Position numbers and translations under genes: made by a program
Shown: positions 25,947-34,644 of the stretch, piece after piece
Layout of the letters: each line of letters begins with the position of its first letter
Numbering within the stretch: position 1 is the stretch's first letter
Notes under the pieces: model-generated
The model's database searches: none
Told to the model about the DNA's origin: nothing
What the model saw: only the letters and a program-made list of their open reading frames with translations
Assembly: GCF_947502065.1 (NCBI RefSeq)
Contig: NZ_CANMYE010000005.1
Span: 310,001-374,000, forward strand
Reading direction: 5' to 3'
Origin: an uncultured Pseudoteredinibacter sp.
GTDB taxonomy: Bacteria; Pseudomonadota; Gammaproteobacteria; Pseudomonadales; Cellvibrionaceae
DNA: 64,000 nt

Positions 25947-26250
25947 TTAGCTAATAAGTTTAACAGCCGTTCTGTAAAAGGAGAGCTTAGAATTACAGCA
26001 TGCAGTTTGTAGATTTTAGTGAGGGCGGCTATTAGTCAGGAACCGTAGAGTGTCATGGACGACACGACTCGAGCGCCCTCGGATGGTTTAAGCGCGTTCC
26101 AGACTAATAGCCGCCCTCGCTAAAATCGGCCCGAACCTACTGTCTCAATCGCAAATAACGACTATTCACCACCAAACTTGCCGAAGACGGCAGCAACAAT
26201 CACAATAGAGGGCTAAACAAAACAAACATAAAGTAAGCATTGGAGTTTAC
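25947..26250. other. Intergenic region with inverted-repeat element and sulfhydrylase leader
   Basis: The 304 bases hold a 116-bp inverted-repeat element at 26012-26127 (listed separately) and an A-rich leader of about 120 bases before the sulfhydrylase start. I see no SAM-riboswitch-like arrangement and no clear -35/-10 pair. Confidence 0.5.
26012..26127. repeat. 116-bp inverted-repeat element (REP/MITE-like)
   Basis: Arms of 26 bases (26012-26037 and 26102-26127) are complementary with a single mismatch; their core is GAGGGCGGCTATTAGTC. The 64-base interior contains a second small hairpin, GTGTC-ATGGAC-GACAC, and a GAGCGC / GCGCGTTC pair. Such nested palindromes are typical of dispersed intergenic repeats, but copy number cannot be judged from this window, where it appears once. 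Confidence 0.7.
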
Positions 26251-27525
26251 ATGAAGCCCGAAACCATAGCATTGCACGGCGGATACGAAGGCGATCCAAC
26301 CACCAACTCAGCCACCACCCCAATTTACCAAACAACCTCATACACCTTCGACAGCACCCAACATGGTGCCGACTTATTCGACCTGAAGGTACCGGGTAAC
26401 ATCTACACCCGCATCATGAACCCAACCACCGACGTCCTAGAAAAACGCCTAGCGGCACTAGAAGGTGGAATTGGCGCATTGGCCGTAGCATCCGGCATGG
26501 CAGCCATCCGCTACGCCATCGAAGCGATCGCCGAAGTGGGCAGCAACATCGTAAGTACCTCACAGCTCTATGGTGGCACCTACAACCTATTTGCCCACAC
26601 CTTCCCACGCCAAGGAATCGAAACCCGATTCGTCGATGCCGACGACTTCGACGCAATAGCAGGCCTAATTGACGAAAACACCAAAGCACTGTTTTGCGAA
26701 TCCATCGGCAACCCAGCCGGTAACGTCGTAAACCTAAAGCGCTGGGCCGAAATTGCCGAAGCCCATGGCGTGCCACTGATTGTCGATAACACCGTAGCGA
26801 GCCCGAGCCTATGTCGCCCATTCGAGTTGGGCGCCCACATCGTTGTGCACTCATTAACCAAATATATTGGCGGTCACGGAACAACCATTGGTGGTGCCAT
26901 TATCGATTCTGGTAAATTTGATTGGGCCAAGCACAAAGATCGCTTTCCAGTCATGAACACACCTGATCCTTCATACCACGGCGTGGTTTATACCGAAGCC
27001 TTAGGCGAAGCCGCCTATATAGGACGCTGTCGTGTAGTGCCATTGCGTAACACCGGTGCAGCCATCTCCCCGCACAGCGCCTTCCTAATTATGCAAGGCC
27101 TAGAAACCCTATCTTTGCGTATGGAGCGTCACTGTGAAAACGCCCAAAAAGCAGCCGAGTTTTTACAGCAACACCCATCCGTAAGTTGGGTAAACTATGC
27201 TGGCCTAAGCGATAGCCCGCACCATGCAAACTGCCAAGAAATCTGCGGCGGTCGCGCATCAGGTATCCTTAGTTTTGGAATTAAAGGCGGAAGCGAAGCG
27301 GGCGGCAAATTTATCGATGCCCTGCAAATGATATTGCGCCTAGTAAACATTGGTGATGCCAAGTCCCTAGCTTGTCACCCAGCCAGCACCACACACCGCC
27401 AGCTATCTCCAGAAGAATTAAAATCGGCCGGCGTAAGTGAAGAAATGGTTCGCCTATCGATTGGTATCGAACATATCGATGATATTATTGCCGATATCGA
27501 TCAGGCTCTAAAAGCGGCCAGCTAA
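26251..27525 (+). CDS. metY: O-acetylhomoserine sulfhydrylase (Cys/Met PLP family)
   Basis: The 424-residue PLP enzyme should convert O-acetylhomoserine plus sulfide to homocysteine. Start MKPETIALHGGYEGDPTTNSATTPIYQTTSY, the PLP-binding lysine in VHSLTKYIGGHGTTIGG near residue 208 and the long VVYTEALGEAAYIGRCRVVPLRN insert are typical of MetY rather than the shorter MetB/MetC. It fits metX, 17 kb away, which supplies the acylated homoserine. GGAG lies six bases before the ATG. The first 600 bases are strikingly rich in C-ending codons; the second half resembles the rest of the window. Confidence 0.9.
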   Translation: MKPETIALHGGYEGDPTTNSATTPIYQTTSYTFDSTQHGADLFDLKVPGNIYTRIMNPTTDVLEKRLAALEGGIGALAVASGMAAIRYAIEAIAEVGSNIVSTSQLYGGTYNLFAHTFPRQGIETRFVDADDFDAIAGLIDENTKALFCESIGNPAGNVVNLKRWAEIAEAHGVPLIVDNTVASPSLCRPFELGAHIVVHSLTKYIGGHGTTIGGAIIDSGKFDWAKHKDRFPVMNTPDPSYHGVVYTEALGEAAYIGRCRVVPLRNTGAAISPHSAFLIMQGLETLSLRMERHCENAQKAAEFLQQHPSVSWVNYAGLSDSPHHANCQEICGGRASGILSFGIKGGSEAGGKFIDALQMILRLVNIGDAKSLACHPASTTHRQLSPEELKSAGVSEEMVRLSIGIEHIDDIIADIDQALKAAS

Positions 27526-27569
27526 GCTAAACCGGCTAAAAGATAGCAAAACTGTTATATGGACATGTT

Positions 27570-28610
27570 ATGGAAAAACTGCAATCACTTTTAGCCGAAA
27601 TTCCAGGCTTGCTATTACCACTGCTGCCGCTCTTGGCGGTAGTGGCTTTTGCAAGCTTGGTTTTATATTACCTAAGTAAGAAAGGGCGCGAACCTTCAGA
27701 AGGTGCTCGTTATCGTAGCCAGTGGATGACACTGCTAGTGGTACTGGTTGCCTTATGTGCCGCTATCATCGTGCTGCCGGTAAGTGATAGCCTGCAAGGC
27801 AATCTTCTTACCATGCTGGGTTTATTACTCACCGCTATTATTACCTTATCTTCCACTACCATTGCAGCAAATGCGATGGCGGGCTTAATGATTCGCTCAT
27901 TAGAAAACTTTAAGCCAGGTGATTTTATTCAAGTGAATAATCACTTTGGTCGTGTTACCGAACAAGACTTATTTCATATCGAAATCCAAACTGAAGATCG
28001 TGATTTACTCACCTTACCTAATGTTTATGTGGCGGCTAACCCAGTAAAAGTGGTGCATGCCAGTGGCACAGTAGTAACTGCTGAAGTCACTTTAGGTTAT
28101 GAGCTTGATCATCATGATATAGAGAAGCTACTCAAGCAAGCCGCGGAAGATGCCGGTTTATCGGAACCCTTTGTCTATGTGATGGACTTAGGCGATTTTT
28201 CAGTGTGCTATCGCGTGGCTGGATTTCTAGAAAATGTGCGCACACTGCTTTCAGCGCGCAGCAAATTACGTCGCCATATGTTGGATAAGTTGCACGGTGC
28301 CGATGTAGAAATTGTATCGCCGAATTTTATGAATCAGCGTCAAGTCGCTGATCAAACTTTTATCCCTCAACCGCAATATCGCCCGAGGCTAGCTGAAGAG
28401 AAGGCGCCAGAAGCTATCGTTTTTGATAAAGCGGAAAAGGCTCAATCGCTGCAAGAACTAAAGGATGATTATGAAGAGCTTAAGCAAGAAGTTGCCAAGC
28501 TAGAGGCTGAGAAAGACACGGATAACAAAGCTAAGATTGAGAAGAAGCGCCGTAGTCAAAAAGCTATTCGCCTAATGATACAGCGCTTGGAAGAGCGCAA
28601 AGAGTCTTAA
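27570..28610 (+). CDS. MscS-family mechanosensitive channel with C-terminal coiled coil
   Basis: The 346-residue protein has three membrane spans (about residues 12-34, 50-70 and 78-100). The last leads into the pore-helix-like TIAANAMAGLMIRSLENFKPGDFIQVNNHFGRVTE, which matches MscS. The beta domain follows (DLLTLPNVYVAANPVKV), and a charged coiled coil occupies about 285-340 (LQELKDDYEELKQEVAKLEAEK). It probably relieves osmotic down-shock or carries a more specialised flux. It follows the sulfhydrylase by 44 bases and ends four bases from the convergent nhaD. Confidence 0.85.
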   Translation: MEKLQSLLAEIPGLLLPLLPLLAVVAFASLVLYYLSKKGREPSEGARYRSQWMTLLVVLVALCAAIIVLPVSDSLQGNLLTMLGLLLTAIITLSSTTIAANAMAGLMIRSLENFKPGDFIQVNNHFGRVTEQDLFHIEIQTEDRDLLTLPNVYVAANPVKVVHASGTVVTAEVTLGYELDHHDIEKLLKQAAEDAGLSEPFVYVMDLGDFSVCYRVAGFLENVRTLLSARSKLRRHMLDKLHGADVEIVSPNFMNQRQVADQTFIPQPQYRPRLAEEKAPEAIVFDKAEKAQSLQELKDDYEELKQEVAKLEAEKDTDNKAKIEKKRRSQKAIRLMIQRLEERKES

Positions 28611-28614
28611 GTTC

Positions 28615-29862
28615 TTATAGCTTTAATAAATTGGCCAGTAATAAAGTCATTGCGTAGCCTGCAGTATAGGCAATGGCCAAGGCTGGAAAGTAACGTAGAT
28701 AACTGACAAAACTCAAACTCTGCACTTTACTCATGGCAATAATTCCTGCAGCAGATCCAATTGCTAGCAGGGAACCACCCACGCCGACCGCATAGGTTAA
28801 GCCCAGCCAGTTCTCAGTGCTCAACTCAGGTGATGCTTTCAAAAGTGCAGCAGTCAACGGCACATTATCCAACAGGGCTGAGCCAGCACCAGCTACATAA
28901 TTGGCGTAGTGAGGGTCAAACTCGCGATAAAGTTGGGCCAAATCTTTTAGCACGCCAACTTCTTGCAGCATTCCAACTAATAATAAGATACCTAAGAAGA
29001 ACAGCAGGGTGTCGTATTCGATCTCTCGGATATATTCCAAAATACGAGTCTGCTCAGCATCAGTTTTGATGCTGCGGCCAACTAAAAACATAAGCGAGAG
29101 GCCGCTAAGAAACGTCAGCACTGGCGGTACGCCATAAAATAAATTCAGCAGCATAGTTGCACCAATCGTGGCGAAGAATATGGCGGCAATAACGATGTCG
29201 ATATTGTGAAAGCTGGCCGCTACCGGGCTGGCAGAAACACGACCCTTAGCTCCAATGCTCAAAAGCATCGCCAGCAATAAAACGCTTAAGCTCGCGGGCA
29301 GCAACAGAGTAATAAGCTGCTGCATACTTAAGTGGCCATCAAGAAAGATCATTAGTGTGGTCACATCGCCGGTAATTAATGCCACGCCACCAGAGTTCAC
29401 AGAGAATACCACCAGAGCGGCTAATTTGATTTGCTGTTTGGCTTCGAGCTTAAAGGCTTGCAATAAACCAAGACTGACCAAAGTGGCCGTTACATTATCG
29501 CAGATGGCTGAGAGCAGCAGCGCAAATAAAGCCACGATAAACATCAAGGCTCGTAGACTTAATTCTTGGGGCACAATCTTTTGCACCACGTTTTGAATTA
29601 AACCCTTGGCGTTTAGGTAGGCCACAAAGGTCATGGTGGACATTAAAAACAACCACAGCGTGGCTATTTCTAGCAGGTTTTCATTGAGCTGTTCTTGAAC
29701 TTGATGGGAAGCTTCTTTTGAATCAGCTGCAATGAATAAAATCAGCCAAGAAAGGCAGCCAAAAAACAAAGTGGTTTTGGCTTTGTTAACGTGAATAACT
29801 TCTTCAAATACAATGCCCAATAGGGCAAGCAGGGCAAGTGCCAGCAGGCAATACTCCAGCAT
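28615..29862 (-). CDS. nhaD: Sodium/proton antiporter NhaD
   Basis: The 415-residue inner-membrane protein has about eleven or twelve spans of the ion-transporter superfamily. It begins FEEVIHVNKAKTTLFFGCLSWLILFI and carries the conserved motif LLSAICDNVTATLVSLGLL near residue 118, and later GSALLDNVPLTAALLKASPE with a second Asp-Asn pair. NhaD exports sodium or lithium in exchange for protons in halophiles, vibrios and other marine bacteria. It sits between two MscS-type channel genes, so this stretch is concerned with ion and osmotic balance. Confidence 0.92.
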   Translation of the reverse strand: MLEYCLLALALLALLGIVFEEVIHVNKAKTTLFFGCLSWLILFIAADSKEASHQVQEQLNENLLEIATLWLFLMSTMTFVAYLNAKGLIQNVVQKIVPQELSLRALMFIVALFALLLSAICDNVTATLVSLGLLQAFKLEAKQQIKLAALVVFSVNSGGVALITGDVTTLMIFLDGHLSMQQLITLLLPASLSVLLLAMLLSIGAKGRVSASPVAASFHNIDIVIAAIFFATIGATMLLNLFYGVPPVLTFLSGLSLMFLVGRSIKTDAEQTRILEYIREIEYDTLLFFLGILLLVGMLQEVGVLKDLAQLYREFDPHYANYVAGAGSALLDNVPLTAALLKASPELSTENWLGLTYAVGVGGSLLAIGSAAGIIAMSKVQSLSFVSYLRYFPALAIAYTAGYAMTLLLANLLKL

Positions 29863-30031
29863 GTCGATCTCTCAATAGTCGGTGGAACGGGGGAGGTGTT
29901 TATAGACTATTGTTGTACCTCGGCTGGCGCGCATAAGACCACAGATTGAAGAGGGGCGCAATTACCTATTTGTAGTGCCTGTTGATGTTTAGCATTTTGA
30001 ATCTGGTTGTGAAAGTAAGTGACTTCGATCC

Positions 30032-30186
30032 GCAACTTGTGTGTTGGGTATGCTTTGCTCCACGAGTGGCGGCCTTCCAGGATACCCTCGTTCCCAAAAA
30101 AGCCAAGCAAAAAGACGCTTGTCTTTTTTACTCAGTCGGCGCTCACTCTTTATTGTTCCGCAAAGCACACCCAACACACAAGCTGC
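30032..30186. repeat. 155-bp inverted-repeat element with internal hairpin
   Basis: Arms of 27 bases (30032-30058 and 30160-30186) pair with two mismatches; the core is CTTGTGTGTTGGGT. A perfect inner stem AAAAAGAC / GTCTTTTT with loop GCTT lies at 30109-30128 and would act as a terminator on either strand. No target-site duplication is evident. It is probably a dispersed non-coding repeat or a non-autonomous element; no second copy lies in the window. Confidence 0.65.
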
Positions 30187-30280
30187 TCAGAAAGGCAGTA
30201 TTAGCGTCGATAGGTGGATTTGCAAAGAGGCTTTTAACGAAGAATGGAAAAATATGAGGGAGATAAAGGGGGAAAGAAGA

Positions 30281-30298
30281 GGGCTGCAAATACAGCCC
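30281..30298 (-). terminator. Hairpin terminator of mscS
   Basis: Stem GGGCTG / CAGCCC with a 6-base loop, then TCTTCTTTCC on the minus strand, starting about a dozen bases after the mscS stop. Confidence 0.6.
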
Positions 30299-30309
30299 CC
30301 GGATAATAC

Positions 30310-31107
30310 TTAGTCTACCTTGTGCAAATGTACATCTTGCTGTGGGTATGGGATAGAGATCTTCTTCGCATCGAAGGTCTTCTTCACGGTTTCCTGCATA
30401 GCAAAGAACACGCCCCAGTAGTCAGCAGAGTTCACCCAAACACGAACGGTGAAGTTCACGGAGCTATCAGCCAACTCAGCAACCACAATCAAATGGGCTG
30501 GATCTTTCAAGATACGATCATCGGCAGCAATGATTTCTTCTAGGGCATCGCGGGCGGCATCGATGTCGTCGTCGTAGCCAATACCAAAGCTCATGTCCAC
30601 ACGGCGAGTGTCTTCGGTGGAGTAGTTAGTGATGCTGCCATTTGAGATTGGGCCATTAGGAATAATGATGGTCTTGTTGTCGCCAGTCTTCATTACGGTA
30701 TTGAAGATCTGAATAGACTGAACCACACCAGCATGGCCTTGGGCTTCAATAAAATCGCCAACCTTATAAGGCTTGAACAAAATGAGTAGTACGCCACCAG
30801 CGAAGTTAGAAAGACTACCTTGCAAAGCCAAACCCACGGCCAAGCCAGCAGCACCCAAAACAGCAACAAAAGAGGTTGTCGCAATGCCTACCATAGAAGC
30901 CACGCTGATGATCAACAGGGCTTTCAAACCGATACCGATAATGCTGCTCAAAAAGCGCTGTAAGGTGACGTCTAGCTCATTTTTCTCCATGGTTTTAAGG
31001 CTAAGGTTTACCACCTTACCTATCAACCACCAGCCAATAACAAGAACAACGATCGCCATACCCACTTGCGGGGCCCAGGCAGAAACAAACTCGGAAACAG
31101 CGTCCAT
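30310..31107 (-). CDS. mscS: Small-conductance mechanosensitive channel MscS
   Basis: The 265-residue protein is a compact MscS: three membrane spans, with pore helix GAAGLAVGLALQGSLSNFAGGVLLILFKPYKVGDFIEAQG at about residues 85-125. The beta domain (VMKTGDNKTIIIPNGPISNGSITNYS) and the alpha/beta vestibule (VRVWVNSADYW) follow. It opens on membrane tension during osmotic down-shock. Length is close to the E. coli protein. Two bases of MscS-specific doubt remain only for paralogue assignment, because another MscS-type gene lies 2 kb away beyond nhaD. Confidence 0.93.
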   Translation of the reverse strand: MDAVSEFVSAWAPQVGMAIVVLVIGWWLIGKVVNLSLKTMEKNELDVTLQRFLSSIIGIGLKALLIISVASMVGIATTSFVAVLGAAGLAVGLALQGSLSNFAGGVLLILFKPYKVGDFIEAQGHAGVVQSIQIFNTVMKTGDNKTIIIPNGPISNGSITNYSTEDTRRVDMSFGIGYDDDIDAARDALEEIIAADDRILKDPAHLIVVAELADSSVNFTVRVWVNSADYWGVFFAMQETVKKTFDAKKISIPYPQQDVHLHKVD

Positions 31108-31200
31108 AAAAATCTCCTAAAATGGTCAAACAAAATGCACCGAATCTCTAGCATAGCGCTAACTTAATAGCCTAGCTAGGTTTGCGGGGGAGTATATGGA

Positions 31201-31233
31201 AAAAGTCTGTACCCAAGCTTAAGCTTGGGTACT
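31201..31233 (-). terminator. Terminator after folE (24-bp perfect palindrome plus T-run)
   Basis: Positions 31210-31233 are a perfect palindrome with arm GTACCCAAGCTT. On the minus strand AGACTTTTT follows it. It lies 34 bases after the folE stop and upstream of mscS, separating the two units. Confidence 0.75.
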
Positions 31234-31266
31234 TATTAGGGTGAGAACTTAGGAGGAAGAGCTATC

Positions 31267-31944
31267 TTATTTGCTCAGAAATTCAGCACGGTAGCCAGTG
31301 TCGTTCTTAAAACAGCCGCCCAAGGCCAAGGTGCTAGTTTGTGAACTGCTATCCATCACGCCGCGAGATTTTACGCAGTAGTGAGTGGCTTGCATGCTCA
31401 CGGCAACATTGTCTGTTTCGAGTAGAGTTTGTAGGGCCAATAGAACTTGCTGAGTTAAGCGCTCTTGAACCTGGGGGCGCTTGGCAAAGAAACGTACAAT
31501 ACGATTGATCTTAGAAAGGCCGATAATCTTCTTGTTGGGGATGTAAGCGACCTTGGCTGTCCCATCGATAGTTACAAAGTGATGCTCACAAGTGCTGGTC
31601 ATATCGATATCACTGACCTTGATCATCTCGTCCACAGCCATCTTGTTTTCGATCAGCGCAATCTTAGGGAAGCTGCTGTAATCCAAGCCAGAAAAAATCT
31701 CATGGACATACATCTTAGCGATACGATGCGGGGTTTCGGCAAGGCTGTCATCGCTTAAATCGAGTCCAAGTGTACTGATAACCTCTTCCATAAGCCCTTG
31801 AATTCGAAGGTACTTTTCTTCGTTGCTTAACTGGTTGTCTAGCATGGGCGTCTCAAGGCCTGCTGCCACTAAGGCGGCCTTTACGCGCTGAGCTTCTGTG
31901 CTGATACTATCGTCTTTTTTAATGGGTGATATCGCTTTGTTCAT
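31267..31944 (-). CDS. folE: GTP cyclohydrolase I (zinc type)
   Basis: It converts GTP to dihydroneopterin triphosphate, the first pterin intermediate. The 225-residue protein shows the zinc ligands in [18 protein letters not shown] (Cys and His) and [17 protein letters not shown] (Cys), with the substrate loop [26 protein letters not shown]. The N-terminal 40 residues are an extra helical part, common in FolE. folX lies eight bases upstream in the same operon. Confidence 0.95.
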   Translation of the reverse strand: MNKAISPIKKDDSISTEAQRVKAALVAAGLETPMLDNQLSNEEKYLRIQGLMEEVISTLGLDLSDDSLAETPHRIAKMYVHEIFSGLDYSSFPKIALIENKMAVDEMIKVSDIDMTSTCEHHFVTIDGTAKVAYIPNKKIIGLSKINRIVRFFAKRPQVQERLTQQVLLALQTLLETDNVAVSMQATHYCVKSRGVMDSSSQTSTLALGGCFKNDTGYRAEFLSK

Positions 31945-31952
31945 GGTGTTTC

Positions 31953-32318
31953 CTAAGGTCTATGGTAGCACAAGCTTAGGGCCACCGAATCGGCGAAGCG
32001 CAAAGCGTGGGGTTTATCGATGCAGACTTCAGCATAATCTATGCTGGGGTGCTCACTGCATAATTCCAGTACATCACTAACGAGCTTTTCGAGCAACAAA
32101 AACTGACCCTGCTCCACATGTTGGATTATCGCTTTGCAGATAGTTTTGTAGTTAAGAGCGCTATCGACATCATCACTGGCAATGGCTGAGTTGGCTTGGT
32201 AGTGAATCTCAGCATTGATCACTACGTCTTGATGTTTTTCCCGTTCCTCGGGGTTAAATCCAATTAGTGTGCGTAATCGTAAATTGCGGATATGTATTTT
32301 GGCTAAACGTGTAGTCAT
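31953..32318 (-). CDS. folX: Dihydroneopterin triphosphate 2'-epimerase
   Basis: The 121-residue protein belongs to the FolB/FolX fold. It resembles E. coli FolX more than Fol[51 protein letters not shown] and [16 protein letters not shown]. FolX makes dihydromonapterin precursor, the cofactor of phenylalanine hydroxylase in some gammaproteobacteria. The frame opens five codons earlier, but ATG 32318 has AAGGA five bases upstream. It is the first gene of folX-folE; no folM reductase lies nearby. Confidence 0.88.
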   Translation of the reverse strand: MTTRLAKIHIRNLRLRTLIGFNPEEREKHQDVVINAEIHYQANSAIASDDVDSALNYKTICKAIIQHVEQGQFLLLEKLVSDVLELCSEHPSIDYAEVCIDKPHALRFADSVALSLCYHRP

Positions 32319-32438
32319 TGTTTTCCTTATCATAAGCCCTAGAGCTTTTTACGTTTTGCGGCGCACATTATTCAGAGGTGCCCAAGTAGCCTAACTTTTA
32401 TACCCACTCAGCTAATGGGGCTTTGCGATTACGAATAC

Positions 32439-32463
32439 AAAAACGGCACCAATAAAGGTGCCG
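32439..32463 (-). terminator. Rho-independent terminator of rho
   Basis: Stem CGGCACC / GGTGCCG with a 6-base loop is followed on the minus strand by five T. It lies 26 bases after the rho stop. Confidence 0.9.
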
Positions 32464-32489
32464 CTCGTTCGCTACTTAAAGATAAACGC

Positions 32490-33749
32490 TTATTTGCGCT
32501 TCATCGATAAGAAGAATTCATCGTTGGTCTTAAAGTCTTTCAGACGATCAACCAAGAATTCAGTTGCCGCAATGTCTTCCATATCGTGTAACAGTTTACG
32601 CAATATCCACACGCGCTGCATCTCGTCTTCTTTCATCAGCAAGTCTTCACGACGGGTGCCAGAGCGACGCACATTGATCGCGGGGTAAACGCGCTTTTCG
32701 GCCACTTTACGATCCAAGTGCAATTCCTGGTTACCCGTACCTTTAAACTCTTCGTAAATAACTTCGTCCATTTTTGAGCCGGTATCGATCAAAGCGGTAG
32801 CGACGATAGACAAGCTGCCACCTTCTTCGATGTTACGTGCAGCACCAAAGAAACGCTTTGGACGCTCAAGAGCGTGGGCATCAACACCACCGGTAAGAAC
32901 CTTACCAGAGCTTGGAATTACAGTATTGTAAGCACGAGCTAGACGAGTAATGGAGTCCAATAGGATCACTACGTCTTTTTTGTGCTCTACCAGGCGCTTG
33001 GCCTTTTCGATCACCATTTCGGCAACCTGTACGTGACGCGAAGGTGGCTCATCAAAGGTAGAGGCAACCACTTCGCCGCGAACAGATCGCTGCATCTCGG
33101 TTACTTCTTCCGGGCGCTCATCGATCAATAGAACAATCAAGTGTACTTCTGGATTGTTGCGGGTAATCGCCTGAGCAATGTTTTGCATCATGATGGTTTT
33201 ACCGGCCTTAGGTGGCGCAACAATTAAGCCACGTTGACCTTTACCGATTGGCGCAACCAAATCGATGATTCGACCGGTTAAATCTTCAGTAGAACCATTA
33301 CCGGCTTCCAGTGGTAAGCGGTCATCTGGGAAAAGCGGGGTAAGGTTTTCAAACAGAATTTTATTTTTGGTGTTCTCAGGCTTATCAAAGTTGATCTGGC
33401 CTACTTTTAACAAAGCAAAATAACGCTCGCCTTCCTTAGGTGGGCGAATTTTACCGGCAATGGTGTCACCGGTGCGTAAGTTAAAGCGACGAATTTGGCT
33501 TGGAGATACATAGATATCATCGGGGCCGGCCAAGTAAGAAGAGTCTGCGGAGCGCAGGAAACCGAAACCATCTTGTAGGATCTCAAGTACGCCGTCGCCG
33601 TAAATATCTTCACCGCTTTTGGCGTGGCGTTTAAGAATGTTAAAAATAATGTCCTGCTTACGTGAGCGACCCACATTGTCTAGGCCGACTTCTTTGGCAA
33701 TATTAAGCAGTTCTTCAATAGGTTTGGTTTTTAGGTCTGTTAAATTCAT
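32490..33749 (-). CDS. rho: Transcription termination factor Rho
   Basis: The 419-residue hexameric RNA helicase ends transcription at rut sites. The N-terminal RNA-binding domain shows [22 protein letters not shown]; the ATPase has Walker [19 protein letters not shown] near residue 176, Walker [17 protein letters not shown] and the Q/R-loop [13 protein letters not shown]. Length is standard. It ends at a strong hairpin and is preceded by a 386-base region typical of long, self-regulated rho leaders. Confidence 0.98.
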   Translation of the reverse strand: MNLTDLKTKPIEELLNIAKEVGLDNVGRSRKQDIIFNILKRHAKSGEDIYGDGVLEILQDGFGFLRSADSSYLAGPDDIYVSPSQIRRFNLRTGDTIAGKIRPPKEGERYFALLKVGQINFDKPENTKNKILFENLTPLFPDDRLPLEAGNGSTEDLTGRIIDLVAPIGKGQRGLIVAPPKAGKTIMMQNIAQAITRNNPEVHLIVLLIDERPEEVTEMQRSVRGEVVASTFDEPPSRHVQVAEMVIEKAKRLVEHKKDVVILLDSITRLARAYNTVIPSSGKVLTGGVDAHALERPKRFFGAARNIEEGGSLSIVATALIDTGSKMDEVIYEEFKGTGNQELHLDRKVAEKRVYPAINVRRSGTRREDLLMKEDEMQRVWILRKLLHDMEDIAATEFLVDRLKDFKTNDEFFLSMKRK

Positions 33750-34135
33750 AGAATTAGAATTGGAAAATTTGGCCGGGAAGGAATGGCCAGTGGTGAGTGA
33801 ACGTTATGTTTAGATCAATATAACTGTAAATTTTAACCTTCGAGCTAAGTAGCAACTCAAAATTAAGGAAATTTGATTGCAGGCTTTGGCGCTTATTGTT
33901 GGCTTTGCCGCTACCCGCTAGCGCAGGCCTTCTGGGGGCAATGGCAAAATCTACCTAGTCAGCACAGAAATATCGAAAGGAACAATAGCAATTGCTAAGT
34001 TGATTCTAATGGATAGCTGTGGAGATTAATCTATTGGGAAGATTAGCCGCGAAACGCGCTTAACTGACTGGATTATAGCGTACTTTTTACACCATGCAAG
34101 GCTTGGGCGGCCAAGAAGGCCGCCATTTGCCCAAT
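33750..34135. other. Intergenic region between trxA and rho (rho leader)
   Basis: The 386 bases contain no convincing gene. In other gammaproteobacteria the rho leader is long and autoregulated by Rho-dependent attenuation, which this could be; no promoter pair stands out. Near the trxA end, GGCGGCC / GGCCGCC (34106-34124) forms a 7-bp stem without a T-run, a weak terminator for trxA. Confidence 0.4.
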
Positions 34136-34459
34136 TTATAGGCTGCTATCGATGAACTCAACCAATTGAGTCTTAGATAGGGCGCCAACCTTCATGGCGT
34201 CCATATTGCCGCCCTTGAAGATCATTAAGGTTGGAATGCCGCGGATGTTGAACTTGGCAGGGGTTTCTTTGTTGCCATCAACGTCCATTTTGCAGATCTT
34301 GATCTTGTCGCCGTAATCGCTGGCAAGCTCATCCAGTACTGGAGCGATCATTTTACAAGGGCCGCACCATTCTGCCCAAAAATCAACCAGTACAGGGCCT
34401 TCGGCTTGTAAAACGTCAGCTTCGAAGCTGCTATCGGTTACGTGAACAATGCTACTCAT
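34136..34459 (-). CDS. trxA: Thioredoxin
   Basis: The 107-residue protein has the active site WCGPC with C32 and C35 in [21 protein letters not shown], and the cis-Pro motif [12 protein letters not shown]. It reduces disulfides of ribonucleotide reductase and other cytosolic proteins. The frame extends 13 codons further upstream, but ATG 34459 has GGAG eight bases before it and gives the normal length. It precedes rho, as in Pseudomonas and E. coli. Confidence 0.97.
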   Translation of the reverse strand: MSSIVHVTDSSFEADVLQAEGPVLVDFWAEWCGPCKMIAPVLDELASDYGDKIKICKMDVDGNKETPAKFNIRGIPTLMIFKGGNMDAMKVGALSKTQLVEFIDSSL

Positions 34460-34644
34460 GGGTATTCTCCAGAATGTCAGGCGGCAGCTGACTGCCAAAA
34501 AAATTTAGCGTAATGATAAGGACTGGCTGGCTGTGAGACAAGGGCTGTAAGCGTCCTGCTGAGTCAATTGCGGCATAAGCTTAGTTCTTGCGCCGCAATA
34601 TTGCCGATGATTGGCAAAATGCCCATTGGCCAAATAAGGCCACC

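Larger units (their letters stand above)
29863..30309. other. Gene-free region with long palindromic element
   Basis: The 447 bases between nhaD and mscS hold a palindromic element (30032-30186) and an mscS terminator near 30281-30298. Several overlapping frames of 60-90 codons exist here on both strands, a consequence of the repeat. None has a ribosome site or protein-like composition. Confidence 0.6.

Noticed and set aside
26414-26884. 156-codon frame antisense to metY, rich in Arg, Gly and Cys
   Set aside because: It lies wholly within a clear gene. Its composition mirrors C-rich codons on the other strand and it has no ribosome site.
30019-30313. Several overlapping 60-90 codon frames on both strands near 30 kb
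   Set aside because: They arise from the inverted-repeat element and show no codon bias or ribosome sites.
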